Source of the DNA: Patescibacteria group bacterium UBA6033
Lineage (GTDB): Bacteria; Patescibacteriota; Minisyncoccia; Phycocordibacterales; Phycocordibacteraceae
Direction of reading: 5' to 3'
Assembly: GCA_002429325.1 (NCBI GenBank)
Contig: DIZH01000023.1
Span: forward strand, 1-47,919
DNA: 47,919 bases
Shown: positions 15,751 through 24,078 of the stretch, piece after piece
Layout: each line of letters opens with the position of its first letter
Numbering within the stretch: the first letter of the stretch is position 1
Notes under the pieces: model-generated
Told to the model about the DNA's origin: nothing
Database searches by the model: none
What the model saw: the letters and a program-made list of their open reading frames with translations, nothing else
Translations under genes and position numbers: made by a program

Positions 15751-15783
15751 CAAAAACAGCCCTGCGATGCAGGGCTGTTTTTG
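15751..15783. terminator. Perfect 15-bp hairpin, bidirectional terminator
   Basis: CAAAAACAGCCCTGC (15751-15765) and its exact complement (15769-15783) enclose a GAT loop, with A and T runs at the base. It separates the convergent genes ending at 15738 and 15794. Confidence 0.85.
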
Positions 15784-15793
15784 TAGAGCTTTA

Positions 15794-16573
15794 TTAGAAC
15801 CCGAACATGTGCATGAAGAATCCGCCGATATCGTGGAAGAATCCGCGTCCTTCTCCAGCATCCTCTCCATTAGTAGGGGGAGTACCCTGGTCGATAATAG
15901 AAGATGCCGTCACGGAAGTTCCGTTCACGGTGCCCTGCACCACAACGTTATCGCCTGATGCGATATTTGAGAGCACTGCCGTCGCTCCCATTTTCATGAC
16001 GGTTGTCGAAGCTGCGTTCACTGTGTATGCGGTACCGCTCTTCGTGGTCACGGTAAGAGTGGTTCCGCTCACTGTAGTGACGCTGCCCGCAATGATAGGA
16101 TCACCATTCCCAGTGATAGTGTTCATCATAGGCCGAGTACTGGAGGCAGTGCCTCCTCGAAGTCCTTTCCCCATCATTGTTCCAGAGGAGCGGCCGAGGA
16201 AGCGGCCGTCGTTCACGCTTGTCGCGGTCACGTGCGTACCAGTGACCGATCCGAGGACTGCCACATGATCGCCGACCACAATCGCAGAAAGCGATGAGCT
16301 CGCGCCATTTTTAGTAATCGTTGCATTGGCCGCATCGACGGTGTACGTCACTGCGGCGGTTGTAGCCGCGTCGCGTCGCCCCCCTTGGGACGTTACGGTA
16401 AGCGATGTCCCAGAGACTGAGGCAACGATGCCAGCGACTGCTGGGCGCGGTAGGTTCTGTTCACTTGTGCGTTCTGCATTCGGACCTTGCGCGAAAGCAG
16501 GGAGTGCAAATCCTAGAGAGCCGATGGTTGCTACGCCGATAATAGCGGCTGATAGAGTGCGTGTAATGTTCAT
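15794..16573 (-). CDS. Secreted protein with two DUF5666-like repeats
   Basis: The product is 259 residues. A signal peptide (about 1-29, ending AFA) is followed by two similar beta-rich repeats (about 43-125 and 160-235), each with a V-x-G-T-x-L-T-V-T strand, an AxxTxxxKxGA turn and a GDxVxVxGxVxGTxVTATS end, as in DUF5666 small-barrel domains. A Phe-rich C-terminus (GGFFMHMFGF) ends the protein. AATACT (16579-16584 on this strand) lies 5 bases before the ATG. The role is unknown; such proteins are frequent in Patescibacteria. Confidence 0.75.
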   Translation of the reverse strand: MNITRTLSAAIIGVATIGSLGFALPAFAQGPNAERTSEQNLPRPAVAGIVASVSGTSLTVTSQGGRRDAATTAAVTYTVDAANATITKNGASSSLSAIVVGDHVAVLGSVTGTHVTATSVNDGRFLGRSSGTMMGKGLRGGTASSTRPMMNTITGNGDPIIAGSVTTVSGTTLTVTTKSGTAYTVNAASTTVMKMGATAVLSNIASGDNVVVQGTVNGTSVTASSIIDQGTPPTNGEDAGEGRGFFHDIGGFFMHMFGF

Positions 16574-16642
16574 AGGTAAGTATTGATTGAATTAATTGCT
16601 TGCTGCATTACCTACTACGTTTCTCTAAGCAGTGTGTTTCAA

Positions 16643-18157
16643 CTAGGCAAATCCAGGGAAGTAATCAGCTTTAATATTGAATCGAGAGATGCCCATGTCG
16701 CGGAGCGTCGTCTTGAATGCCTCTACCATGCCGTGCGGCCCTGAGATATAGAACACGCGGTCTGCATAGTCAGGAATTTCTTTCGCGATAAGCGCGGCAT
16801 CTATGAACCCGCTATAGGTATTCGGGACAGGAGTTGGTTCACTCGTAAGCGCGTAAATCGTCCTCATGCCAACCTTTTCCCCAGCAGCAGCAAAGACGTC
16901 GGCATAGGCGATTTCAGACACTGTCTTATTGGAATAGAGCATCGTGATATCACGCACATCGTTCGTATCGATGAGATACTGCGCCATGCTGCGGAATGGT
17001 GTGACGCCGATACCTCCGGCGATGAATACGAGTTTCTTTTTCTTGTCCTTCGGCAATACGAAGTCTCCTGAAACCTGCGATGCAGAGACCGTCGCACGCT
17101 CGGGCAATGCCCATAGGGCTCGCTTAAACGTGCTGGCGGGTTTGTAGAACTTCACACCGAGCCGGATAGTCTCTTCAGTGGGGGAGGAAGCGATGGTGAA
17201 GAAACGGCGGTTGCCGCGAGTATCGTTCAGATGGGTATTAAGTGTCCACTCGAGGTACTGTCCTGGTAGGAATGCAATCGGCCGGTCCGGCGCGAATACG
17301 AATTCATAGGTGTCAGTAGCGAGCGTATTCTTTTTGAGAAGGGTAAGCATAAAGCGCCCTTTCGGGCTGACGCTATACGCAAACACGTTGCCGATGAGGA
17401 GTGCCAGTTCAGGCGTAAAGTAGAAAGAACCGATATGGATGTTCGGTGCGAAGAGGAATCCGACGATGGCGGCGTACAGGACGCGAAGCCATCTAGAAGG
17501 CGGCATAGTGAGTGGCTCCGTAAGCATCACGAATGCAAGGAAGAAGAATGACGAATGCAGGAGTGTCTGCGCGATTGCCGTGGTCGGACTACCGGCGCCT
17601 ATGGTGAGAACAGTCGTGAGGAGCGAAATGATTGCAAATGCAATAACGAGGTCAAATCGGCGGATTTTCCGCACAATGAGCAGTCCGCCGATAAACACAA
17701 AAGGTAGGAGCGGGATGTCTCCTCCGACCCACCACGAGGCCGATTGAGTGAGGACAAGAGCGCCGAGTGCGACACCGAACGCAGCAGGATTGAATAGATG
17801 CTTCTTTCCGATGGCAAAGATATATTTCGATGCCATAGCCCAGGCTGATACAAAGATAAGGAAGCCGACACCCACATAGTCAGTAGGCGCAACCGGAGTC
17901 ACGATGAGTGCGAGAATGAGACCAGTGATATACACCGATTCAGCATTCGGAAGCGCGTCAAACATCTTTGCAAATACCGTATTGGTGAGGTAACTGGTCG
18001 CGAGGATAAGGAGTGTCGAGAACGCGAGGTTCGCAGGATTGTAGGGAAGGATCCCGAAGAACCCGAAGATAGCCGCCACGACAGTAAGCGTGATGAGGTA
18101 GTACAGCACGAGGCGGTACATCGTGATCTTGTTGAGGTAGTTGTCTATGAACGTCAT
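16643..18157 (-). CDS. RnfD/NqrB-like membrane domain fused to a ferredoxin-reductase-like flavin domain
   Basis: The product is 504 residues. About nine transmembrane helices (about 13-275) resemble RnfD/NqrB, including HLFNPAAFGVALGAL (about 120-134) and MLTEPLTMPPSRW (about 215-228). The cytoplasmic part (about 285-504) is an FNR-like FAD/NAD(P)H oxidoreductase with RRFFTIASSP (FAD binding), GGIGVTPFRSM (nucleotide binding) and FYISGPHGMV. It would pass electrons from NAD(P)H through flavins across the membrane to the FMN-binding protein encoded just upstream. The two genes are contiguous, with no spacer. Confidence 0.85.
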   Translation of the reverse strand: MTFIDNYLNKITMYRLVLYYLITLTVVAAIFGFFGILPYNPANLAFSTLLILATSYLTNTVFAKMFDALPNAESVYITGLILALIVTPVAPTDYVGVGFLIFVSAWAMASKYIFAIGKKHLFNPAAFGVALGALVLTQSASWWVGGDIPLLPFVFIGGLLIVRKIRRFDLVIAFAIISLLTTVLTIGAGSPTTAIAQTLLHSSFFFLAFVMLTEPLTMPPSRWLRVLYAAIVGFLFAPNIHIGSFYFTPELALLIGNVFAYSVSPKGRFMLTLLKKNTLATDTYEFVFAPDRPIAFLPGQYLEWTLNTHLNDTRGNRRFFTIASSPTEETIRLGVKFYKPASTFKRALWALPERATVSASQVSGDFVLPKDKKKKLVFIAGGIGVTPFRSMAQYLIDTNDVRDITMLYSNKTVSEIAYADVFAAAGEKVGMRTIYALTSEPTPVPNTYSGFIDAALIAKEIPDYADRVFYISGPHGMVEAFKTTLRDMGISRFNIKADYFPGFA

Positions 18158-18712
18158 TTAGTTTTTCGCGAGGGCGAGCGCTGAAGAGAGGGACTGCACG
18201 AATGCGTCGCTCGTTGCGGTTGCACCGGAGACGCCGTTTACCTGCGCGCTTTGCGCTTGTATGGCTTCTTGCGTTAGTGCCGGCATTGCATAGTTGCTGA
18301 GCTCAAGGGAATGCTGTCGGTCGCTCGGGTATTGGAGGAACTGTACATCCGCGAGCTGACCATTTTTTACGATGGCTTTTACCTGCACGATGCCGTAGTA
18401 CGCATCAACAGCACTACCAGTATAGGAGCCATTAGCATATTGGCCCATCATGGACCCCGCTTTCATCATAGGCCCCTGTCTCGGCGTAGGAGTCGTTACT
18501 ATAGGTGCCGGAGTGACTGTTTGTGGTTGGACCGTAGTGATTTGAATAGGGTTCGTTTGTGCCGAGGGAACAGGAAGCGTCGCTGCGACAGATGAAGAAC
18601 TTCCGAAATGACTCCAGACAGCGTATGCGGCTGAGATGATAATGAAGCCAAAAGAAAGAACGAGCTTTTTGCTCGTAGATGTTTGGGGTGTCATGTCTGG
18701 GGTAGTGCTCAT
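18158..18712 (-). CDS. Membrane-anchored FMN-binding domain protein
   Basis: The product is 184 residues. A transmembrane anchor (about 16-34) and a Pro/Thr linker (about 45-80) precede an FMN_bind domain (about 95-182). SGATAT (162-167) is the flavinylation motif in which a Thr, probably Thr165, receives FMN by a phosphoester bond from ApbE. An apbE gene lies at 22201. Together with the RnfD/reductase fusion, this fits an extracytoplasmic electron-transfer chain of the kind described for ApbE-flavinylated systems. The final electron acceptor is unknown. Confidence 0.85.
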   Translation of the reverse strand: MSTTPDMTPQTSTSKKLVLSFGFIIISAAYAVWSHFGSSSSVAATLPVPSAQTNPIQITTVQPQTVTPAPIVTTPTPRQGPMMKAGSMMGQYANGSYTGSAVDAYYGIVQVKAIVKNGQLADVQFLQYPSDRQHSLELSNYAMPALTQEAIQAQSAQVNGVSGATATSDAFVQSLSSALALAKN

Positions 18713-18802
18713 ATGATTAATCAGTTACTCTCTATGCTACGCCGTGCGAGTGAAATTTATTTCAATACCTCATGTACTATACAATACTGAGTACACACTT
18801 AT

Positions 18803-20044
18803 ATGGCTGCTTTCCACTATTTCACTCATAATCTACGAAAATCGGCCGAACTGCTTGGCGTAAGCGATACGGCGATAGATGTATTTAAAACTCCTGATAG
18901 GACGCTTCGCGCTGACCTTACAATAGCGCTTGATGATGGTGGCACCGCGACGTTCCCGGCATATCGCGTGCAATTCAATAATGCACGCGGTCCCTATAAG
19001 GGCGGCATACGTTTCCATCCTGCAGCGGATGAAGATGAAGTGTCCGCACTTGCGGCTATGATGGCAGTAAAATGCACTGTCGTCGGCATCCCGCTCGGCG
19101 GTGCGAAAGGCGGCGTTGCCGTTGATCCGAAGAAGCTATCGCGGGCAGAATTGTTCGCGCTTTCCCGCGCCTATGTGCGCGCCTTTGCCGAGCATCTCGG
19201 ACCGGATATCGATATTCCTGCACCGGATGTGTATACGACTCCCGAAATTATGGCGGTCATGCTCGATGAGTATGAAAGCATTATGGGGAAAAGTCTTCCC
19301 GGCATGATTACGGGGAAACCTCTTTCAATCGGAGGGAGCGAGGCTCGCGATACTGCTACGGCTCGCGGCGCTATTACCGTACTCGAAGCCTTGCTCAAGG
19401 ACCGTGGACTCAACCCATCGCAGATGTCTGCTGCCGTGCAAGGAGCAGGGAACGCTGGCGCTGAGGCTGCTCATCTTTTGCAGGGACTCGGCACATCGGT
19501 CATTGCTCTTGCTGATTCGCGTGGAACGCTAGTATCCGAGAAAGGACTTGATGTGGAAGCCGTACTCGCTACAAAAGAACTCTCGGGTTCGGTGCTCAAT
19601 GCAGCATCGGCCACTGCTCACCAAGAGTCTGCAGCAGCGGTCCTCGAAAGTAATGCTGACATCCTAGTGCCAGCAGCGCTCGAAGAGCAGATAACCGGAG
19701 CAAATGCAGAGAAGGTGCGTGCCAGCATCATTCTTGAAATAGCGAATGGACCAATCACCCCTGAAGCGGATGACCTGCTGAAGACGCATGCCATCACGGT
19801 TATACCCGATGTGCTTGCGAATGCTGGCGGAGTGACCGTCTCCTATTTTGAATGGATACAGAACCGCACGGGAGAACGCTGGAGCCATAGCGCGGTTGAA
19901 ACCAAGCTTACTGAGACGATGCAGAAGGCATACCGAGAAGTAGCGGACTTCGCTCGTGAACGGGGAGTGACGCTGCGCGAGGCGGCCTATGCGCTCGCAT
20001 TGACGAGAATTGTGGACGCTATGAAAGTGCGCGGGCGCCTTTAA
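18803..20044 (+). CDS. gdhA: Glutamate dehydrogenase (Glu/Leu/Phe/Val dehydrogenase family)
   Basis: The product is 413 residues, the usual length for hexameric bacterial enzymes. The catalytic domain shows GPYKGGIRFHP (about 63-73) and GIPLGGAKGGVAVDP (about 95-109) with the substrate and catalytic lysines. The Rossmann domain has VQGAGNAGAEAA (about 212-223). NAGGVTVSYFEWIQN (about 340-354) is the family signature. It interconverts glutamate and 2-oxoglutarate plus ammonia with NAD(P)H. Its stop overlaps the end of the convergent dehydrogenase gene by 4 bases. Confidence 0.92.
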   Translation: MAAFHYFTHNLRKSAELLGVSDTAIDVFKTPDRTLRADLTIALDDGGTATFPAYRVQFNNARGPYKGGIRFHPAADEDEVSALAAMMAVKCTVVGIPLGGAKGGVAVDPKKLSRAELFALSRAYVRAFAEHLGPDIDIPAPDVYTTPEIMAVMLDEYESIMGKSLPGMITGKPLSIGGSEARDTATARGAITVLEALLKDRGLNPSQMSAAVQGAGNAGAEAAHLLQGLGTSVIALADSRGTLVSEKGLDVEAVLATKELSGSVLNAASATAHQESAAAVLESNADILVPAALEEQITGANAEKVRASIILEIANGPITPEADDLLKTHAITVIPDVLANAGGVTVSYFEWIQNRTGERWSHSAVETKLTETMQKAYREVADFARERGVTLREAAYALALTRIVDAMKVRGRL

Positions 20045-21045
20045 TTGGGAACAATATTCGTTGGCGTGCCGGCGGAAAATTGTTGCATATTGGCGATAGT
20101 CGTATCGAGAATGCGCATAAGCGCTTCGGTTGTGTTGAATGCAAGGTGCGGCGTTACGATGACACGCGGATGGCTGATGAGATAATGGTTCTCCAGCGTC
20201 ACTTTAAGTGCGGCCTCATTCGGATGCGGCGACGTGAGGAGTGCGGTTGCATCGGCGAGCTCTCCTTCTTCTTCGAGCACATCAAGCCCGGCTCCGGACA
20301 GGATGCCTTTCTGGAGCGCATCAATAAGAGCATCGGTCTCCACGATAGCGCCGCGAGCAGTATTGATAAGGTAGGAGCCTTTTTTAAATGACAAGATGTT
20401 CTCTTTATTGATGAGGTGGTGCGTGTGCGCATTATAGGGGACATGGATAGTGATGATATCCGCGGTCGACAGTAATTCGGGGAGCGGTACAAACGTCATA
20501 TCATTCGCCGCAGCAACAGCGGGATCGGGATGCACTTCGAAGCCTATGACCTTCATGCCGAACCCGTGCGCCATACGAACGACATGCATGCCGATATGGC
20601 CACAGCCGATGACACCGAGCGTTTTGCCAGCAAGGTCGAAACCGCGCAGTCCCTGCGGCGAGAACACATCATCGCGCACGCGATGCTGGGCTTCTGGAAT
20701 GCGGCGCGACAGTGCAAGAAGGAGCGCGAAGGTAAACTCAGCGACTGTATTTTCTCCATAAAAAGGAACAGTTACGACTGCAATGCCACGCTCTTTTGCG
20801 GCTGCAAGATCGATATGATCGAAGCCGGTTGAGCGCGTCGCAATGAGCGTCAGGGCAGGGAACCTCTTGAGTTCTGCGGCACCGATATGCGAATCGATGA
20901 AGATACAGAGCGCAGTTGCCTCTGGGTCAGAGAGGTCAGGATAGGCGTCAAACGATTTCTCATGAAAGGTAATCTGTTCTGCCGGCAATTTCGTTCGCAC
21001 ATAGTCTTCTTCCCAGCGCTCGCTCGAAAAATAATGTATCTGCAT
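20041..21045 (-). CDS. D-2-hydroxyacid dehydrogenase (D-lactate dehydrogenase-like)
   Basis: The product is 334 residues. The NAD-binding signature is GVIGCGHIGMHVVRMAHGFG (about 144-163). The catalytic trio is visible as the Arg in INTARGAIV (about 230), the Glu in LDVLEEE (about 260) and the His in TPHLAFNT (about 300). The family reduces 2-keto acids such as pyruvate to D-hydroxyacids and would regenerate NAD+ in a fermentative cell. TAGAAT 12 bases upstream of the ATG is a possible -10. The exact substrate is inferred from family resemblance. Confidence 0.88.
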   Translation of the reverse strand: MQIHYFSSERWEEDYVRTKLPAEQITFHEKSFDAYPDLSDPEATALCIFIDSHIGAAELKRFPALTLIATRSTGFDHIDLAAAKERGIAVVTVPFYGENTVAEFTFALLLALSRRIPEAQHRVRDDVFSPQGLRGFDLAGKTLGVIGCGHIGMHVVRMAHGFGMKVIGFEVHPDPAVAAANDMTFVPLPELLSTADIITIHVPYNAHTHHLINKENILSFKKGSYLINTARGAIVETDALIDALQKGILSGAGLDVLEEEGELADATALLTSPHPNEAALKVTLENHYLISHPRVIVTPHLAFNTTEALMRILDTTIANMQQFSAGTPTNIVPN

Positions 21046-21092
21046 AAGTATGTTTTTATTCTACACCGCTTCTTGTTTTCCCGCAGCGCGAG

Positions 21093-21572
21093 CTATCGTG
21101 CTGGTACGACCCAATCTTGCAGCATCTTTTTGAAGTCATCAGTCCGTTCTTCAAATCCTGTCTGGAAGAGGTGCTGTATCGGCTTATATTCGGGTGTGTA
21201 TTCGTAGTGACCGCGTACTTCGCCATCGGTAAAGATGCGCACATGGTATTGGCGCCGAAATCCGTCGGGGCGGCGCAGACTCACCAATTCGTCGGTGTCT
21301 TTCCATGCGACGAAGTGATTAGCAAACCCTTGGTTCACCAGATGCGATACAAACTCGCGAGTGGAGTGTGCAGGATTAAGTTTTCCAAGAAGGAAATTCT
21401 GCCGGCCCTTGTGGCGAATAACTCGAGTTGTAGTAGAGAGGTCTCTCAGATACGGATGGAACGGCGTATAGAAACGCCAAAACCAATACCGAATCTTCTC
21501 GAGGAAGGTGTCCGGGTATATCATCCGCGAGCGCGGCAAATCCTCTATCCACTGTTCTTTACCTGCACGCAT
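21093..21572 (-). CDS. Hypothetical protein
   Basis: The product is 159 residues, basic and aromatic-rich at the N-terminus (RYWFWRFYTPFHPYLRDL, about 28-45), with no membrane segment or signal peptide. The rest looks like a small alpha/beta domain with the segment HVRIFTDGEVRGHYEYTPE. TACAGT lies 6 bases before the ATG on this strand, supporting the start and a leaderless transcript. No family is recognised. Confidence 0.6.
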   Translation of the reverse strand: MRAGKEQWIEDLPRSRMIYPDTFLEKIRYWFWRFYTPFHPYLRDLSTTTRVIRHKGRQNFLLGKLNPAHSTREFVSHLVNQGFANHFVAWKDTDELVSLRRPDGFRRQYHVRIFTDGEVRGHYEYTPEYKPIQHLFQTGFEERTDDFKKMLQDWVVPAR

Positions 21573-21578
21573 ACGTTT

Positions 21579-21584
21579 ACTGTA
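21579..21584 (-). promoter_or_regulatory. -10 hexamer TACAGT, leaderless start
   Basis: The hexamer is separated by 6 bases from the ATG at 21572, so +1 is expected at the start codon. Confidence 0.45.
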
Positions 21585-21590
21585 CTACGT

Positions 21591-22139
21591 TTATGGAGTT
21601 TGGTTTCTTTTCCCAAAGCGACACATACGCTTGCAAAGCGGTTTTGCATAGCGGTCGAGACCCCAATTCCCGGCGACGCGACGGCCAGCAATAATTGAGA
21701 TTCCGAGGAGCATCAGGATTGGATTCAGACTTACGGTTCCGGCAAGCATGAAGTTAAAACTCATAAAGGATGCGAAGAATGCTGCGGTCGCAGTGCAGAG
21801 ACCAACGATGAGTCCAAGTCCTATTGCAATTTCACCGATGACAACGGCATTTGACCAGAGTGTGATATGAGAGATCACAGAGTTCTGAAGGAACGTTGCG
21901 TACCACATCTGCACATCAGGATGAGCCCCTCCAGTTTTTCCGAGTGCACCTTGCACAAAGCCGTTAAGAGCGGCGCCGGCATTGGTGCCGAACCATGCTG
22001 GGTTGAGAAGCTTTTCATAGCCCGCTGAGACGAATTCCCATCCGAGATATAGGCGGACGAGAAGCCATAGTGGGGCACTTTTCGTATCTGCAGTAATAAA
22101 ATGAACTAAAGCGGACTGACGTATCGTGTAGGTGTTCAT
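21591..22139 (-). CDS. DoxX-family membrane protein
   Basis: The product is 182 residues with four transmembrane helices (about 24-42, 88-106, 108-128 and 132-150). RLYLGWEFVSAGYEKLLNP (about 29-47) is a DoxX/DoxD signature. Family members act in thiosulfate:quinone oxidoreductase or associate with oxidoreductases in redox-stress defence. It is divergent from apbE, and each gene has a -10 hexamer 6 bases from its start. The substrate is not known. Confidence 0.8.
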   Translation of the reverse strand: MNTYTIRQSALVHFITADTKSAPLWLLVRLYLGWEFVSAGYEKLLNPAWFGTNAGAALNGFVQGALGKTGGAHPDVQMWYATFLQNSVISHITLWSNAVVIGEIAIGLGLIVGLCTATAAFFASFMSFNFMLAGTVSLNPILMLLGISIIAGRRVAGNWGLDRYAKPLCKRMCRFGKRNQTP

Positions 22140-22145
22140 GCCATT

Positions 22146-22151
22146 ATTCTA
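22146..22151 (-). promoter_or_regulatory. -10 hexamer TAGAAT, leaderless start
   Basis: Six bases separate TAGAAT from the ATG at 22139 on the minus strand, so the transcript would begin at the start codon. Confidence 0.6.
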
Positions 22152-22188
22152 GAACATATTTCTGAAAATAATAGTAGGGCATGTGGAG

Positions 22189-22194
22189 TACTAT
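22189..22194 (+). promoter_or_regulatory. -10 hexamer TACTAT, leaderless start
   Basis: Six bases separate TACTAT from the ATG at 22201. This decides for the 22201 start of apbE over the GTG at 22183. Confidence 0.5.
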
Positions 22195-22200
22195 AGGGTA

Positions 22201-23013
22201 ATGAAAGACATACGACTCATCATGGGCATGCCCATAGAGATAGAGATTGTCGCGCCTGATGCTGGCGATACTCTTGAAAAGGCATTTGCCTACCTTGTCT
22301 CTGTCGACGAACGCTTCAGTACGTATAAGGAGGGAAGCGAGATATCACGCATCAATCGCGGAGAGATCGTTCCGCCTGACGCTCGCCCCGTTAGAGACAA
22401 GGACTCGGAGAGTCCTGGCCGGCCTATGGCCGGCGTCTCTAACGGGGCGAGCGCGGACATGCACGAAGTATTTGCAATCGCCGAAAAGACGAAGCAGGAG
22501 ACTGACGGCTACTTCGATATGCGGAAGCCCGATGGTAGCGTCGATCCTTCAGGCATTGTGAAAGGGTGGGCTATTAAAAATACTGCCACGCTTATACGGT
22601 CTAGCGGCTATGAGAATTATTTCGTAAACGCTGGCGGCGACATTGCCATGGACGGTACAAATGCCGACGGGAAGGATTGGAGCGTAGGCATCCGGAATCC
22701 GTTTAAAATCGATGAGATAGTGAAAGTGGTCTATCCGCGAGGGAAAGGCATTGCAACTTCAGGTTCCTATCTTCGTGGTGCGCACATTTATAATCCGCAT
22801 GCGCCGAAAGAAGAGCTGCTCGATATTGTGAGCATCACTGTCATTGGTTCCGATGTGCTCGAGGCCGACCGCTTTGCGACGGCCGTCTTTGCGATGGGGA
22901 AGGGCGGAGTGCACTTCGTCGAGAAGCTCCAAGGTTTTGAAGCATATACCATCGACGCTCATGGCATCGCCACGATGACGAGCGGATTCGGTGTGTATAC
23001 CCAATCAAGATAG
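22201..23013 (+). CDS. apbE: FAD:protein FMN transferase ApbE
   Basis: The product is 270 residues, short for the family and without an evident lipoprotein signal. Family motifs are SRINRG (about 49-54), VDPSGIVKGWA, the FMN/FAD-site VNAGGDI, HIYNPHAP and EADRFATAVFAMG with the metal-binding Asp. It transfers FMN from FAD onto a Thr of substrates such as the FMN-binding protein at 18158-18712. Residues 61-84 are encoded exactly by palindromic element C, in frame, between a conserved strand and the helix before GYFD. If it lacks a secretion signal, export or cytoplasmic modification must be explained. Confidence 0.88.
   Translation: MKDIRLIMGMPIEIEIVAPDAGDTLEKAFAYLVSVDERFSTYKEGSEISRINRGEIVPPDARPVRDKDSESPGRPMAGVSNGASADMHEVFAIAEKTKQETDGYFDMRKPDGSVDPSGIVKGWAIKNTATLIRSSGYENYFVNAGGDIAMDGTNADGKDWSVGIRNPFKIDEIVKVVYPRGKGIATSGSYLRGAHIYNPHAPKEELLDIVSITVIGSDVLEADRFATAVFAMGKGGVHFVEKLQGFEAYTIDAHGIATMTSGFGVYTQSR
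22381..22452 (+). repeat. Palindromic element C, 72-base in-frame insert inside apbE
   Basis: The 18-base arms (22381-22398 and 22435-22452) are perfect complements, containing CCCCGTTAGAGAC and GTCTCTAACGGGG. The interior holds two further hairpins: AGGACT/AGTCCT around CGGAG, and GCCGGCC/GGCCGGC around TAT. The unit is exactly 24 codons and leaves the apbE frame intact. It encodes PVR and SNG at the same places as the other copies. Confidence 0.9.
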
Positions 23014-23017
23014 TACA

Positions 23018-24052
23018 ATGACAGAGATGATGCGACTCGATCGGAACGAGAGTTACTGGATGCTCGATGGAGAGCTTGTGGAAGCTGCGCGTGTCGCAGG
23101 CGCACACGAGCTTTCGACTTATCCAGACTATGACGGACTGAAGGAAGCTCTTGCAGCGTATGCTGGTGTCGCGAAAGGGCAACTACTCATCACTCCTGGT
23201 TCTGACGCGGCGATAGAGCACATTGCACGTGCCTATATGGGGGCGGGCGGGGAAGTAATGTTGCCGGTGCCGACTTTCTATGGCTACGAGTCTATTCTTG
23301 ATCGTGTTGGTGCGAAAATAGTACCTATTACCTACGAAGAACAAGATGGCTGTTTTGTATTCCCATTAGAAAAAACAATCAAAGCGCTCAAGAAAGGTTC
23401 TGCAAAAGTGCTATTTCTATGCCATCCCAACAATCCGCTCGGCTGCCCGCTGTCGAATGAGGATATTTCGGCTCTTGTTGTGGCTGCTCGCGAGAGCGAT
23501 ACTCTCGTCATTTCTGACGAAGCCTATTTCGAATTTTCTTCCGGCACGACATTTCTGCCATATCTCGCTGAATTACCGAATTTGATCGTCATTCGTACTC
23601 TTTCAAAATCCTTCGCACTCTCAGGCGCTCGTATTGGCTACACTATCGCTGCTCCGGAGATAATAAAAAAAATAGAAAAACTTATGCTGCCTTGGTCAGT
23701 CGCGCATTCAAGCGTTGCTACCGCACTCGCGCTTCTCGCATGTGCAGATAAGGTAAAAGTACGGCGTGATGTCGTTATTGCTGAACGAGCGCACTTTGCA
23801 GAATTACTTCGCGCGGTTCCCGATGTTGTCGTGTACCCATCTGAAACCAACTTCATCCTCATCCGTGTACCAGATGCCGAGTATGTCCGCGATGCGCTCC
23901 TCGCACAAGGTATTCACGTCGCGCTTGGCGAGCCGATGAGCCGTTTCCCCGAGGCTAAGATGCTCCTGAAAAATACTCTGCGCATCGCCGTGCCCACACC
24001 TGATGACCTTCAGGATTTTATTACTGTCCTTTCACGGTTATTCTCAAAATAG
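23018..24052 (+). CDS. PLP-dependent aminotransferase, HisC-like (class I/II)
   Basis: The product is 344 residues from ATG 23018, four bases after the apbE stop; starting at 22991 would overlap apbE. PLP-site features include HPNNPLG (about 139-145), SDEAYFEF with the pyridine-binding Asp (about 172-179), and TLSKSFALSGARIGY with the Schiff-base Lys (about 200-214). The fold matches histidinol-phosphate aminotransferases, but no other histidine genes are in view. It may supply an amino acid or amine to the adjacent adenylate-forming enzyme. Confidence 0.85.
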   Translation: MTEMMRLDRNESYWMLDGELVEAARVAGAHELSTYPDYDGLKEALAAYAGVAKGQLLITPGSDAAIEHIARAYMGAGGEVMLPVPTFYGYESILDRVGAKIVPITYEEQDGCFVFPLEKTIKALKKGSAKVLFLCHPNNPLGCPLSNEDISALVVAARESDTLVISDEAYFEFSSGTTFLPYLAELPNLIVIRTLSKSFALSGARIGYTIAAPEIIKKIEKLMLPWSVAHSSVATALALLACADKVKVRRDVVIAERAHFAELLRAVPDVVVYPSETNFILIRVPDAEYVRDALLAQGIHVALGEPMSRFPEAKMLLKNTLRIAVPTPDDLQDFITVLSRLFSK

Positions 24053-24078
24053 AATTTGTGTGGCAGGATACAGACATC

